Shown piece by piece: positions 11,127 to 22,500 of a DNA stretch of 64,000 nt. The translations under genes were made by a program, and so were the position numbers. The stretch is from the NCBI RefSeq assembly GCF_003286085.1, contig NW_020825340.1, positions 1,674,001 to 1,738,000 of the forward strand. Reading direction: 5' to 3'. How positions within the stretch are numbered: the first letter of the stretch is position 1; every line of letters begins with the position of its first letter. The DNA is from Drosophila persimilis (lineage: Eukaryota; Arthropoda; Insecta; Diptera; Drosophilidae). Below the pieces are notes generated by a model. It did no database searches and had not been told where the DNA came from. It saw only the letters and a list, made by a program, of their open reading frames with translations.

Positions 11127-12247
11127 TTAAGAATTATCAGAGGTTGGGATAGCTAAGGGATCGTCACGATTAACTTTCTTTGCTTTCGTGACATAGTTCG
11201 CAAGTTTCATAAGCCGGTCGTGGGCATATTGGAAAAACTTCTGCGAAGCCCGGTCGAAAACGGATTCATCAAAATCGCGATATTTTTTTCTAGATGCACC
11301 TGTAAAAGCAGGGAACAAGGGTAATTATTTAGCAATCACTTAACAATTAAAATGAACTCTCACTTCGAATAGCCAGTGTAATGGAGAGGGGTCTAATGCA
11401 CTTCTTTGTCGTGGTTCCCCTCCAGCAATATTTCTCGGCCAGCTCGTCCACAAATATTTTACGCCAACACATTCGAATGTATTTCTCGTAGTCGCTGGCA
11501 TTCAAATTTTCAAATTCCTTGACCTGGTGCACAAAATAGAATGTTTTGTAAAATCGAAAAGATATCAAAACCTTTCGTCTTACCATTCTTTTAAGAATTT
11601 CGTCGTCTTGAAGGCTTTTCTCCAATGCTTCAAGTTCGGATACTAGGGTAAATGGGTTCAGCGGTATTACTTTTGTGGGCCACTGACCACTGTCCGTACT
11701 GGCTGCTCCTATTGCGAGGGTACCATTCTGCAAAGCCTCCAGTTCATTGTCAATTTTGTCCAGCCTCGCGAAGATCTTCGCGTCCCTATCTTTTTGCCAT
11801 TCCTCCATGGCTTTCTGTGTTTTTTGTATGCTTTTAAGACGGTCTAGCATCTCTGTGGAAGTGGAAATGTGAATGAATGAAGGGAAATAAAAATACAAAA
11901 ATCTTACCCTTTAATACATTATTGTACAATATGTTGTTGAGCGAAAGCAACTGTCCCAAGCCTGAATCGAAATCAGTGGCACCTTCCGGCTCAGTATCTA
12001 TAGGATTGTGAAGCTCTATTTCCGCACAATTCTCCTGCTTCAACACCCTTGTGGGCTTCGCCCGGTCGCTATTAGTTCGTTGTTTTTTCCCAGTCAAAAC
12101 AACCTCAAAGTCTGAACTGGGACTATCCTCTAATGCGAAGCTACCGACATGTCTTTCGTCGTCGTTATTGTCCCAGTTTTGATACCCATTTGCGTGAATT
12201 CCATTTCCGCGGGGCGCATTAGTGCGGATTTTCCTTTTAGGCGGCAT
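11127..12247 (-). CDS. DUF4806-domain protein
   Basis: Four exons on the minus strand: 12247-11908, 11852-11584, 11523-11364 and 11299-11127, totalling 942 nt (313 aa). The start is in a fly-type context (CAAAATG). The N terminus has a basic PPKRKIR cluster that could be a nuclear localisation signal, then an acidic, disordered region. A predicted coiled coil follows (MLDRLKSIQKTQKAMEEW onward). The C-terminal half carries the DUF4806 module: the FTLVSELEALEKSLQDDEI helix, then the KYIRMCWRKIFVDELAEKY block and a KKCIRPLSI strand. DUF4806 proteins are common in insects and functionally poorly defined. The gene lies head to head with wls (about 600 bp between starts), so they may share a promoter region. 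The domain call is from memory. Confidence 0.75.
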
Positions 12248-12852
12248 TTTGTTGATGCGCTAAATACAGAAGCATTAATAAAGGATCGCCAAGAACATTA
12301 ATTGATCATTTACCAGAACGGAGAGCAGAGTTCTCTATGATATTGTTTTACGTGAGGGAGCGGTTAGGTCAGACAAAGAGCACCTAAAGCGAGCAATAAT
12401 CGAGCCTTTTGCTTTCGCCTTCCGCTCGCTTGAGCGAATGTGCGCTAGTACGTCCTGAGGCAGCACCCACGAACAAACCAATGTTGTAGACCTTTTACCT
12501 GAGTGTACTATCCACTTATCTTATTCATATGACCATCTGCTGCCACTTATTCGTTGTATTTTAATAGTTTCTGTGGAAAGAGGGGGCGTGGCGTTTATCA
12601 ACAAACCACTGTGTAGATGCAACAGCTGTTTTCTCATCGCTGTCAAATATCGATTGCTGCTGGCTGCTGAATATCGATTATTCGACCATCGCTATTCTGT
12701 ATACGAACGCCGCCGCCGCCGCTTTGTTTGTTGCAGCGGTGCGTTTGAAGTTTTTTTTAGCGTGCAACAAATTGTTTACCTTAGCCAGTAGTGTACGCAG
12801 AGGAGGCGCAGTTCATTAGCTCGAGTCGCCATTAGTCTTCGCCCCAGTCAGA
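12248..12852. promoter_or_regulatory. Bidirectional promoter region of the DUF4806 gene and wls, with DRE-like sites
   Basis: The segment between two divergent starts holds two TATCGATT sites (12648-12655 and 12672-12679) that fit the DREF element core TATCGATA at seven of eight positions, and an E-box CAGCTG near 12622. DRE-containing promoters are typical of constitutively expressed fly genes. Site identity is by eye only. Confidence 0.5.
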
Positions 12853-14599
12853 ATGTCGGGAACTATACTCGAGAACTTGAGCGGACGGAAACTGTCCATA
12901 TTGGTGGGCAGCCTGCTGCTGTGTCAAGTGCTGTGCTTCCTTCTGGGTGGGCTGTACGCGCCCGTGCCCGCCGGCCATACTAACGTGCTTGGCTCGCTGT
13001 GCAGGGAAAACCATGCGCGCCAGAACGACACCAGCTTCTTTTTGTACTCGCGTGGCGAAGGATCCTGCACCCAGGTTACCCGCGAGGAAGTGGAACAGGA
13101 CTCGATGAAGCTGGCCAACCAGATTGTGCATGTCTTCCAGATGCCCCTTCCGCGCGACAGTCGTGTGCTGGACTACTCGCGCTGGCAACAGAACCTCATT
13201 GGCGTGCTGCAAGTGGAATTCGGATATGACTCCTCCTCGGAGCTGCGCGAACCCCCCAAGGAGCTACAGTTGACGATCGACATGCGCCTGGCCTACCGGA
13301 ACAAGGGGGATCCCGACCACGCGTGGAAGCTGTACGCGCATGGCGTTGAACATCGTTATCTTGATTGCGTTGCCGCCCATATCGGAAGCTCGGAGACGCT
13401 CTACACCTGCGACATGATACCTCTTTTTGAGCTTGGGGCCCTTCATCACAGTTTCTATCTACTGAATCTACGCTTCCCGCTGGACACGCCCAAGCAAATG
13501 AACCTCCAGTTTGGGCACATGCACGACCTCACGCTGACTGCAATCCACCAGAACGGTGGCTTCACCCACGTCTGGCTCATGCTGAAAACCCTGCTCTTTC
13601 CCTTTGTGGTGGGCATCATGGTCTGGTTCTGGCGCAGGGTTCATCTGCTGCAGAGATCACCGGCCCTGCTGGAGTACATGCTCCTCTACCTCGGCGGAGC
13701 CCTGACGTTCCTCAATTTGCCCTTGGAGTACCTGTCGCTCACCATTGAGATGCCCTACATGCTTCTCTTGAGCGACATTCGCCAGGGCATCTTCTATGCC
13801 ATGTTGCTCTCGTTCTGGCTGGTATTTGCTGGGGAACACATGCTGATCCAAGATTCCCACAACAAATCGACCATTCGGTCGCGCTACTGGAAGCATCTCT
13901 CCGCCGTCGTAGTCGGATGCATCTCTCTGTTTGTCTTCGACATTTCCGAACGAGGAGTGCAGTTGCGCAATCCATTTTACTCCATCTGGACGACCCCGCT
14001 GGGGGCCAAAGTGGCCATGAGCTTTATACTTCTGGCGGGAGTTTCGGCGGCCGTATACTTCCTGTTTCTCTGCTACATGATCTCGAAGGTCTTCAAGAAC
14101 ATTGGTGACAAGCGCACTTCGCTGCCGTCAATGTCACAGGCGCGTCGCCTGCACTATGAGGGTGAGTAACACTAATTTGGGAGACCTTATAGAAATAAAA
14201 CCGACAAATATCCACCCAGGACTCATCTACCGCTTCAAATTCCTCATGCTGGCCACACTTCTCTGCGCCGCTCTAACCGTGACCGGCTTTATCATGGGCC
14301 AGATGGCCGAGGGCCAGTGGAAATGGAATGATGACGTTGAGATTCAGCTGACTTCGGCCTTCTTAACCGGCGTATACGGCATGTGGAACATCTACATTTT
14401 TGCCCTGCTCATCCTGTACGCTCCCAGCCACAAACAGTGGCCCACAATGCACCACAGTGACGAGACCACGCAGTCGAATGAAAATATCGTGGCCTCAGCG
14501 GCCAGCGAGGAAATCGAGTTCAGCAACCTGCCCTCCGACTCCAACCCCAGTGAGATATCCTCCCTCACCTCCTTCACCCGCAAGGTGGCCTTTGAATAG
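12853..14599 (+). CDS. wls: Wntless / Evenness interrupted, Wnt cargo receptor
   Basis: Two exons, 12853-14161 and 14220-14599, joined within a Gly codon (tat gag g|ga ctc); 1689 nt, 562 aa, the expected length for fly Wntless. The protein is a multi-pass membrane receptor that carries lipidated Wnt ligands from ER/Golgi to the plasma membrane and is recycled by retromer. Seen: an N-terminal hydrophobic segment (residues about 14-36), a large lumenal region with conserved Cys ([19 protein letters not shown]), a cluster of membrane helices starting at about residue 238 ([19 protein letters not shown]), and a Ser/Glu-rich cytoplasmic tail after the last helix. The family HLHYEG-type junction and LIYRFKFLM segment after it are intact. 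I see no frameshift. Confidence 0.97.
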
Positions 14600-15272
14600 G
14601 GGGTCGCAGCCGCGGAGGAGAATTTTCATTCAGTTGTGGGCCAAACTAGGATTACAACTTGGCTTTGGCCCGCAGCTGTAGCGCTCAAAGTGTGTGTAAC
14701 GCTCAGTTTATTAGCAGTAGAGTGTAGCATTTCTTGCCTAGTTTCGCACTTAACAATCTGATCAGCATTATTAATTATCTTTATTATTATCATTACCAGA
14801 TAGATTTCGGTAGATTTTCTCAGCATGCTCTAAGTGTTTTCCCTTCGATACATGTATTCTCTTTATGTTTGCCTCGGCAGTCAGTATTATCTTTTGAGTC
14901 CAATTTAATAGCCTGTAAGATTTTATATACATATGTATTTATCAAGTAATATTTAGGGGCATACGCCCCAATTTAATATTTATATATTTACCAAACCTAT
15001 GCGTAGAATTCTTCCCCATTTTTTGTAACTGAAAACGTAGAGCAATTTCTTACTCAAGTAGCGATGCAACGAATAAAAAGCAATATTTAAAATGGCAAGG
15101 AGCTGCATTTTCATGCCGCGTATCAGAAAACTAACGCAGAAGTTTGATAAATGCTTAAACCATATGCAATATTGCAGCTGTGAATCTGTCTGCTCGCCAT
15201 TGCGATTTCGAAATTTCGGGAATGGTATAGAATATGTGAATGGTGAATCGGGGTCTGAGGTTGGGTCTGGGT
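14600..15272. other. 3' UTRs of convergent wls and Alg10
   Basis: AT-rich non-coding sequence between two stop codons on opposite strands, 673 bp apart. An AATAAA at 15072-15077 on the + strand could end wls. If it is used, the wls 3' end lies about 180 bp from the Alg10 stop, so the two transcripts probably overlap at their ends. Confidence 0.6.
15072..15077 (+). terminator. Candidate polyadenylation signal of wls
   Basis: AATAAA 473 bp after the wls stop codon, the first canonical signal I noticed downstream on the + strand. Confidence 0.45.
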
Positions 15273-16738
15273 TTACCAAATGATTCTCTGCGGGGTGCTG
15301 TAGTCCTGCCAGTAGAACTCTTTGGTGAAGTACACATAGAATGTGGCTACATTCAGGAGCAGATGGGCGCCCAACTCCAGCCACTCGGAGTAGCCCTTGC
15401 GTGTGTGCCGCGTGTTTAGCCGGAAAAGGATGTAGGGCACCAGAAAATATCGTAGCTCGAGGAGCCGCTGGAAGCACAGAACCAGCACGAGGCTGAGGGG
15501 AAACATCAGCTTAAAGCTGTCGGGCATGTGACGCAGCCCGCAGTAGAGCACTGTCATGGCGAACAGATAGGCAGGCGCCATGGCATAGCGAAACCACCAG
15601 AACCGACCATACAGGCGGCTCCACACATAGAAAGTGTAGTGACGGTTATCGGCCAACAGATATGGATGCACAACCGTGTTTAGGTGGATTACCGTAAGTA
15701 TTGAGACCACAGCCAGAAGGGCGAGGATTCTATTGCGGCGAAGCATCTCCACCGCGGGACGAAGCTGGCGTAATGTGTTAGATACGGCAAAGACAGCAGT
15801 AAATATGGCAAAATAGAAGATTTGCGGCAGATTTAGGGAGGCTTCGTGGGCGCTCTTGTCACCCACTACAATTGAACCGTTGATGCACAGGAATCCAACG
15901 AAGGGCAGTATGACGGATATGTAAAAGCAGCACTTGGCCAAAATGCTCAATATACAGCTAAACAGCAATTGGGGAGTGCCCAACAGCTGCAGCCACATCT
16001 GGAAGGGAAGGGATCACTTAGTAAACGAAAATATGTATTCTGTGCTACTTACATCTGCTCCTAGGAGTCTGATATGTCCTCTGGGCACTGCACGCCTCTG
16101 GGCGCACTGCTGGACGAGCGTGTCCAGCACAGTGATTCCGGTGACCATGCAAACCCACACGATGTTCGTTTGGCGCATTAGGACACTGGCAGCTCCAAAG
16201 ACAGCCGCGGGCAAGTGTGCCTCATGCTGCCAGAAGTGGTAGAACATAAGCACCATTGTCAGCGACAGGGTGTCCGTGTAATACAGGTGACTGAAAAAGT
16301 ATAGTGGCGGCAAGACCGATAGGGTTATTGCCTCGTGCGCCGCATAGGAATTGCCGCCTGTGCCGGCCAACGTTCGACGTCGGATCCTGTATAGCAGCAT
16401 TATGTTGATGCCCGCGCCGATAAGACTCAGCAGGCGTAAGCCCGTCACTGTGCAGTAGTTGAATGGATTCAAGATGAGGGCAATGAGATATAGGCCGGGA
16501 AACGTTGTTATCTTCGGGTCCCACTGAAAATGAGAGTGAGTCAATGAGTGCGAGCGTGGCCGACTGGTTTCTGCCCAGTACTTACCACGTCAAACTGTTT
16601 TCGACAAAAAGCAAGGCCCTGTGGGATATGAAACTCCTCGTCGATGATGTAGTTTGAAGTACCGTTGACTCGCAGAAACAGAGGCAGCGAATACATCACA
16701 AAGCCAATGGGCAGGACCAGTTTCCAGGATCCACTCAT
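15273..16738 (-). CDS. Alg10: ALG10 dolichyl-phosphate-glucose alpha-1,2-glucosyltransferase
   Basis: Three exons on the minus strand: 16738-16586, 16523-16053 and 15998-15273; 1350 nt, 449 aa. ALG10 adds the final alpha-1,2-linked glucose to the lipid-linked Glc2Man9GlcNAc2 oligosaccharide in the ER lumen, which promotes efficient oligosaccharyltransferase use. Diagnostic blocks are YIIDEEFHIPQ near residue 30 with the acidic catalytic loop, FDVWDPKITTFPGLY spanning the first splice junction, VLMRQTNIVWV, and a terminal series of hydrophobic helices ending in the EFYWQDYSTPQRI stretch. The many hydrophobic segments fit a 12-TM-type ER glucosyltransferase. All three junctions keep frame and use GTAAGT donors or clean CAG acceptors. 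Confidence 0.96.
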
Positions 16739-16832
16739 GATTAGTCCTGCAGCCAGCGGAACTGGCTCCTTCGATTGAGTTTGTCTCCTAGTGGCTTTTG
16801 TTTAGTTATTTTTGACCCCACCGGCTGCTGTT

Positions 16833-16843
16833 CAGTGTGACCC
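16833..16843 (-). promoter_or_regulatory. Motif 1 (M1BP-type) core promoter element of Alg10
   Basis: On the minus strand this reads GGGTCACACTG, fitting the fly core-promoter Motif 1 consensus (yGGTCACACTr), about 95 bp upstream of the Alg10 ATG. Just upstream (16861-16880) are two GGTATATTT repeats, similar to Motif 7. The pairing is typical of housekeeping TATA-less promoters. Confidence 0.7.
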
Positions 16844-16880
16844 GCGGATTTTTCCCTCAGAAATATACCAAAATATACCG

Positions 16881-17480
16881 TCTCTTATTAAATATGCACC
16901 GTAAATATACTGACGAATAGCTTGTAGCTTGTCAACCGGAGTACGGATGTATTGTATACCCTATTCCGTTAATTTAATATGAAGATACGGTTTAAAAACG
17001 TAAATATATAAATAAAGACCTTTTCTCAGATTGATATGAAATCCCAGAAAATAAAGAGAGCAAGTCCCTCCAAATTTTAGCGCCAAATAGATTTTGTTTG
17101 AAAGTGACTGAGCGAAAGGATTTATGTATATGAAATGCATTGGAATAAATGCTGCACGTATGTAAGTACGATTTGAGAACGAAAATGAAAAAAACCTGTA
17201 TATGGAAGTTTCTAAATCTAAAAATTAAATTTAATAGATTGATGAAATTGATAATATATACCGTAACGGTCACAACGCCAAACCGGGAATGTTGCAGAAT
17301 GGCATAACGCGGTTCCCGATCACGCAGAGCCATGCCACGCTCCGATCGGCTGCCATATAGCTGAGATATAGCGTGCAGAAAGGACAAATATTCGAATGAT
17401 TTGCACATCCAAATCTTCGGAAGGCTATATCTCAGATATATGGCATTTTAAAATGTATCCACAATTATAAACTGATTCAC
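16881..17480. other. Intergenic with possible + strand promoter
   Basis: Mostly AT-rich. At about 17266-17277 the + strand reads ACGGTCACAACG after a TATATACC, a partial Motif-1 match that may start a transcript running into the exon-like cluster to the right. An inverted repeat at 17352-17444 is listed separately. Confidence 0.35.
17352..17444. repeat. 21-bp inverted repeat, hairpin-forming
   Basis: GCCATATAGCTGAGATATAGC (17352-17372) is complementary, with one mismatch, to the segment at 17424-17444. The 51-bp spacer contains a second short complementary pair (GTGCA/TGCAC). The transcript would fold as a long hairpin. It could be a small-RNA precursor or a remnant of an inverted-repeat element. 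Confidence 0.6.
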
Positions 17481-18062
17481 TTACGCATCTCGAAGCTAAA
17501 GCCCAGCGTTTGATTCGGCGGCGTATGAATGGGGGGCTGCTGTCGGCGTGAACCAACGATTCCGCCGCCGATCACTGGTCCCTGTTGAAGCGGACGGGAC
17601 GCCAGATTGTCGACTCAGTGACACAGCAGCGGTATTACGGAGCCAGGAGCACACCCCTTGGAACTCCCGAGAGGACGAGCAGCTACGGCGGAATCGCGCG
17701 CGGAGAAGGTACCGATGGTGAGCGTATTTGGTAATCGGTATCGCAGATACGATACGATACGGATATGATGAAGTCGATGAAATCGCTCAAATAGTCAGTT
17801 GGCAGGATCTGGACCTGTATTACTTCAAGCCCAGCTACATATACCACTTGAAGGAGTTGAAAAACCTTGCACGGCTAAGTATTACTATCTTCACAGCTGT
17901 TAGTCGTAATCTAAGCATGTCCAAATCTGGCTGTACTCCAAGTGGGGAACGTGATGGCCGAGGATTTAATTTATCAGGTATTCAAAGTGCTGCAGGAGAC
18001 TCGAGACCCCCTCAACCGAAAGACCCTTCTGCTGATCCTGGCTCGGGGACAGCTTCACGAGG
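17481..18062. other. Unresolved GC-rich exon-like cluster
   Basis: Within AT-rich surroundings, 17481-17720 and 17918-18062 are GC-rich and flanked by splice-like sites. The + strand has a donor GATG|GTGAGCG at about 17717 and GAG|GTAAATG at about 18062, with an acceptor cttcacag before about 17899. The minus strand has a donor GATGC|GTAAGTG at about 17487. The + frame from the ATG at 17952 encodes about 36 residues beginning MAEDLIYQVFKVLQETRD, which looks protein-like. The + frame over 17549-17716 is also open (about 56 codons, no ATG). I cannot build a full gene and do not recognise a family. Confidence 0.35.
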
Positions 18063-19539
18063 TAAATGGATGATTCGCAGAATAAGTTGACTTATAAAGC
18101 TAATAGTATTCCGGTTGGAACCTGCAAGACTTGGGCTTGGACCGTCAAGTTAGCTAATTTTGCCATTGCTGAACATTTTACAAACCTTTGATAAAGATTG
18201 AGGTGTTAAAGATCTCGGTGTTTACTTTACTCTGTTTATTCGGCGTAATAATTGAATAGACATATCGAACTTTAACATACAAGTACATACAAACATAATG
18301 TTAACAAACAGTACAACTTAATGACTACCAAAAAAAACTCCAGGCCCAGCAGCAACTGAACAGAGAACCATCTAATTTAAGTAAATATTAATTTAAGATG
18401 CGACAATAATATAATATGTAAGATTTGTATATTATGCTCGTAGGTTTATTCGCTTTTGTGTGTGTGTGGTGTGTGTGGCTGGAGCTCTCAGGTGGCGACT
18501 GGGCGACTGGGCGACTGGCTGGCTGGCTGGCTGGCTGTCTGGCTGGTCACAACAGAAACTCCACCTTCCGCTGTCGTTGCTACTTGTTCACACTCCGATA
18601 TATCATTGGTGCCGAGCGATCGTTGGTCTTGGTGTGTCGCAGCTTGACTGTGGCAAACTGGGAGGCTCTGCAAAAGAGGAGGGCACTTGTCCAGTAGAGA
18701 GTGTGCCAGCGTGCACCCTTCAAGCGCGCCTCTACTTACGGGTCGGGTGGATGGAGGTGCAAGCTAATACGTGCGGGATGGGGCTAGCTGAGGATGGGTC
18801 GCACACCCGTTACAGGACTTTGTGTCTGGCTTTCAGTAATCTATTGAAAAGTTGCGGTACACACCGCGCCTGCTAGAAAGGCAAATGACATTCGCATTAC
18901 TTTGATTACATGTACAGGGGCGGGGACGACAACAGGCTCGTGCAATAGAGTTGACCCCGGACTAACAGAGTGAAACATGATGCTTGGACGGGCTTAGATC
19001 TAAACGAAAACAAATTCAGTGATGTGGAGACGAGTGCGATTGTGTGGCAGGCGACCGAGAATGAATGCAGCCCCACGCTGTGGGGCGTTTTGCTGCACAG
19101 AAAGCGAAGAAAGTTTGCAATGAGGAGGCGGTACGGTACGGTGCCCATGTTAGCCATGAAGCTTCCTCCTTATGGACTGGTTCTTTAGATACAGCTTACA
19201 ACTAAAATATGTATAATATTAATTATGTATGTACATAATAAAAAAAAAAAAACAAAAATTGCCTTGCCAGTGGAAGATTGTCTGGCATTAAAATATATCT
19301 AAGAATTATCTTCAAATTTAAACAGAATTGAAACAGAACAGATGCAGGAATAGGAGCACAACTGGAGATATGGGCTCTTTCATTCATTCCTCAGCGGTAA
19401 TCTCGTATTCCTGGCCATCTTTCACGCTCTCTGCGCATTTTCTTATCCGGTAAGAAAACGGCGAAACTTCATTTTCTTGGCATGGCTCTGGTCCAGTCCA
19501 GTCCCGATCCTGACACTGTTCCTGGTTCCTGGACCAGTC
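18063..19539. other. Probable 3' UTR of IRSp53 and intergenic sequence
   Basis: Downstream of the IRSp53 stop on the minus strand. A minus-strand AATAAA (plus-strand tttatt at 18235-18240) could be the transcript end, giving a 1.3-kb 3' UTR. A GGCTG simple repeat lies near 18515-18545 and an A-run near 19239-19252. No gene is supported. Confidence 0.45.
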
Positions 19540-22500
19540 TCACTTTAGCTTGGCACTCGCCGACTTCTGTCCGGTGATGCCGTGCTGCTCCTGGTCCCAG
19601 AAGTCGTACCACGGCCCGTAGCTCTTGTTGCCCGTCAGGGCCTTTGAGCTCCTCTCCAGCGTGGCACTGTTGTGGCTGTGGTTGTTGCTGCTGCTGCTGT
19701 TGATGTTGTTGTTGTTGCTGTGGCTGGCGGAGGAGGACTTGAGGAGTCGTGTGCGCGGCAGGATGGTGGCCGTGGGTGCACTTGCATTTGCTGCGGCATT
19801 GCGGGTCAAGGTGCTGTCCTGCTCCTTGGAGGAGGACTTCTTCAGCGTGTTGGTCGCTGTGGTGGAGGTGGAGGAGCGGAAGGTGTGGAACTCCATCTGC
19901 TGCTGCTGCTGATGGTGCTGGCGGCGCAGCTTGTCGTCCTTGCGCACCAGATGATCGTTGATGACGATGCAGTCGTAAGGATCAGAGCTGGTTGACTTCA
20001 GCTCGGCGTCAGACTCGTCGTCCTCGCTGGTGTAGTACTGCTTGAGGATGTCCTGGCGCTTCACCGTCTTCATGACCAGTCCGTGGCCGTGGCCGTGTCC
20101 ATGTCCGTGTCCACCCTTGCTGGGGCCTCCGTCGTGCTGCATGTCGTCGAAGAAGTTGTTCACGTCGCTCAACTTGAGCGTTCCGTGTTCATCGCTCTCG
20201 CCCTCGTCGGTGGAGAGGGGGAACTGCTGTTGCTGGGAGGGCTTGGACCGGCTCAGGGTCTGCGTCTTGTGCTGCGGCGTCGAGGAGGACCCGGAGCCCT
20301 GCTTGTCCAACTTACGGTGTGGTTGTGCCTGCTGATGTTGCTGCATCTGGGACTGGGACTGGGACTGGCCACGGCGCATTGTGCTCAGCCGCTCGCTCTC
20401 CGTGGGCTCCTCGATGTCAATCTCAATGGTCTTCATGATCTTCATGCGCGACTTGGGGGTGTAGCTGCTCCTCTGCTGCAGCTGCTGCTGCTGTTGCTGT
20501 TGCTGTTGTTGTTGGTGGTGCTGCTGAGGGGGCTGACTCACGCCATAGATGTTCTCATCCTCATCCCCGTAGGCCTCCGTGCTGGTGAGGCTGTCCTTGC
20601 GTCCCCGCTTCTCCTGCGACGAGCTGGAGTTGTGCGACTTGGTCAGCGTTCCATTCCCATTACCATTGCCATTGCCACTGCCACTGCCGTTTCCATTCAC
20701 GTTGCGATCCTCGTCCGAGCGGCGTTCCGCCTCTTCGCGGTCCCGCATCTCCTCGAGATTGGGTGCTGCCACCAAGTCCCGGTGCTGCCACAGCGACATC
20801 CCAGCCAGGATGTCCTCGCCACTACGTCCTCCTCCGAACTTCCAGAACGACTTGGTCCGCTTCAGGCCCGCACTGGAGGCCTGCAGGATCTCGTCATCCG
20901 AGGCAATCAGATCGTAGCGCATCTTGCCGGCTCCGACCCCGTTCTGGCGGCTCAGCCGGTGCATGCTCTTGTCGTCCATCTGGCTGTCCACGCTGTTGCG
21001 GAAGTTCCGGTTCAGGGTCCACGAGGCCACGTCCCGGGGCACCGTGTGCGTGTGCGAGTTGGTATCGGCTCGGCGCCTTTGGCACGTACGTCGTTTGTGG
21101 CGCGGATGTGGGGATGTGTCGTTTGGGTGGGCGTGTGGTCGTGTGGTCGTGTGGGTGCGTGGGGTTAACACAGGGGATGACAAGAAAGGATAAGGATGGC
21201 GATACATGAAATCAAAACAAGAGAGGTAAAGAAGCAAACGAAAAATAAATTAAATCGATCAAATCTAGCGCAAAAACTCAGGCATGGCATAATACGTTTA
21301 TATGCATATGGGATGGAATCGAAGAATGGTTACGGATTAGTGACAACCAAGAAGAATGCCGGAATGCTGCGGGGCTTTTTGGAGAGCAAACAGGCGGAAA
21401 GATCTAGCTACCCTCTGTGGTGATGTGGGGCAAGATTCCTGCCTGCATTTGCTCTCCAAACTATATCGTTTCCACTTACCGAATGGGCACACGCTGCGTG
21501 GCGGTCTCCTCGTCCGAGTAGTCCACCTCCGGCTGCGGGGGCGGCTCATTGGCGAAGCCGCTGTCGTTGCTGCTGTGGAGCGAGGTCTTTGCCGCCACTC
21601 CAGACTTGCCCGATGGATGGCTCATGGAGCTCTGTGGGCAGAGGGGGAGAATATTAGCTAGAATCTTGGATCACAGGTATCCCCATCCCCATCCCCATCC
21701 GTACCTGGGCTCCGTTCAGGAGCTTCTGCTTGCGTCTCTCGACTGCGGCCGGAACTCCATTGGTGGCGCAGAAGCTCTGCGAGCTGTTCAGCATCCTCGA
21801 GGACTGGCTCTGCTGCCCGGTGGGCACTGGTGCCGGCAGTGTGGGCGGCGGGCCCGGACGTGGATTCGCCCCGGAGCCGGCGCGGTACTTCTTCTGCTGC
21901 TTGAGAGTGTCGCCGAACATGCGCGTGGGCGAGGACTCCTCGGCACTGTGGTTGCGTCTCCTCCTGTACGTGGCATCGTTGTCCATCAGCTCCAGCTGGG
22001 CCTCCGACATGTACTGCTGCTGCTTCTGGTCGTGATAACTGCGCAGGGCACCGCCACCGGTACTACCACCGGCACCGGCACCGCCACCGCCACCTACACC
22101 TCCACCGGCTCCGGCCCCCATTCCGATCCCTGCTCCGTTGCGCTCGTAGCTCATGTGCATGTTCTCGTACCGCCTGCCGGTGGAGGGCACCACCTCGCCG
22201 GTATCAAGCGCGTTTGTGTAGGCCACCGGGAACCAGCCAAAGTGCTGGGTGCGGAGGTTCTCGCCGAACTGCCAGCCCTTGGCCTTGCCGCCCACCAATG
22301 CGATGCGGTCGCCCTCCTCGAAGGACAGCTGGTTCTCCCCGGAGGGCATGTAGGCGTAGAGGGCCTTGACCAGCGGACGCTGGTCCCCGCGCTGATCGTC
22401 GCTATGTGGCGCCAAGTGTTCCTCGATGATCTTGTGTTTGTTGCCTGCGCATCGAAGGGAGGAGAGGATCTTGTACTGGTCCAGCAGCTAGCAGCTAGCA

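Noticed and set aside
20083-21168. 361-codon open frame on the + strand
   Set aside because: It is the antisense shadow of the repeat-rich last exon of IRSp53; Gln/Ser codon runs read as Leu/Val-rich on the other strand.
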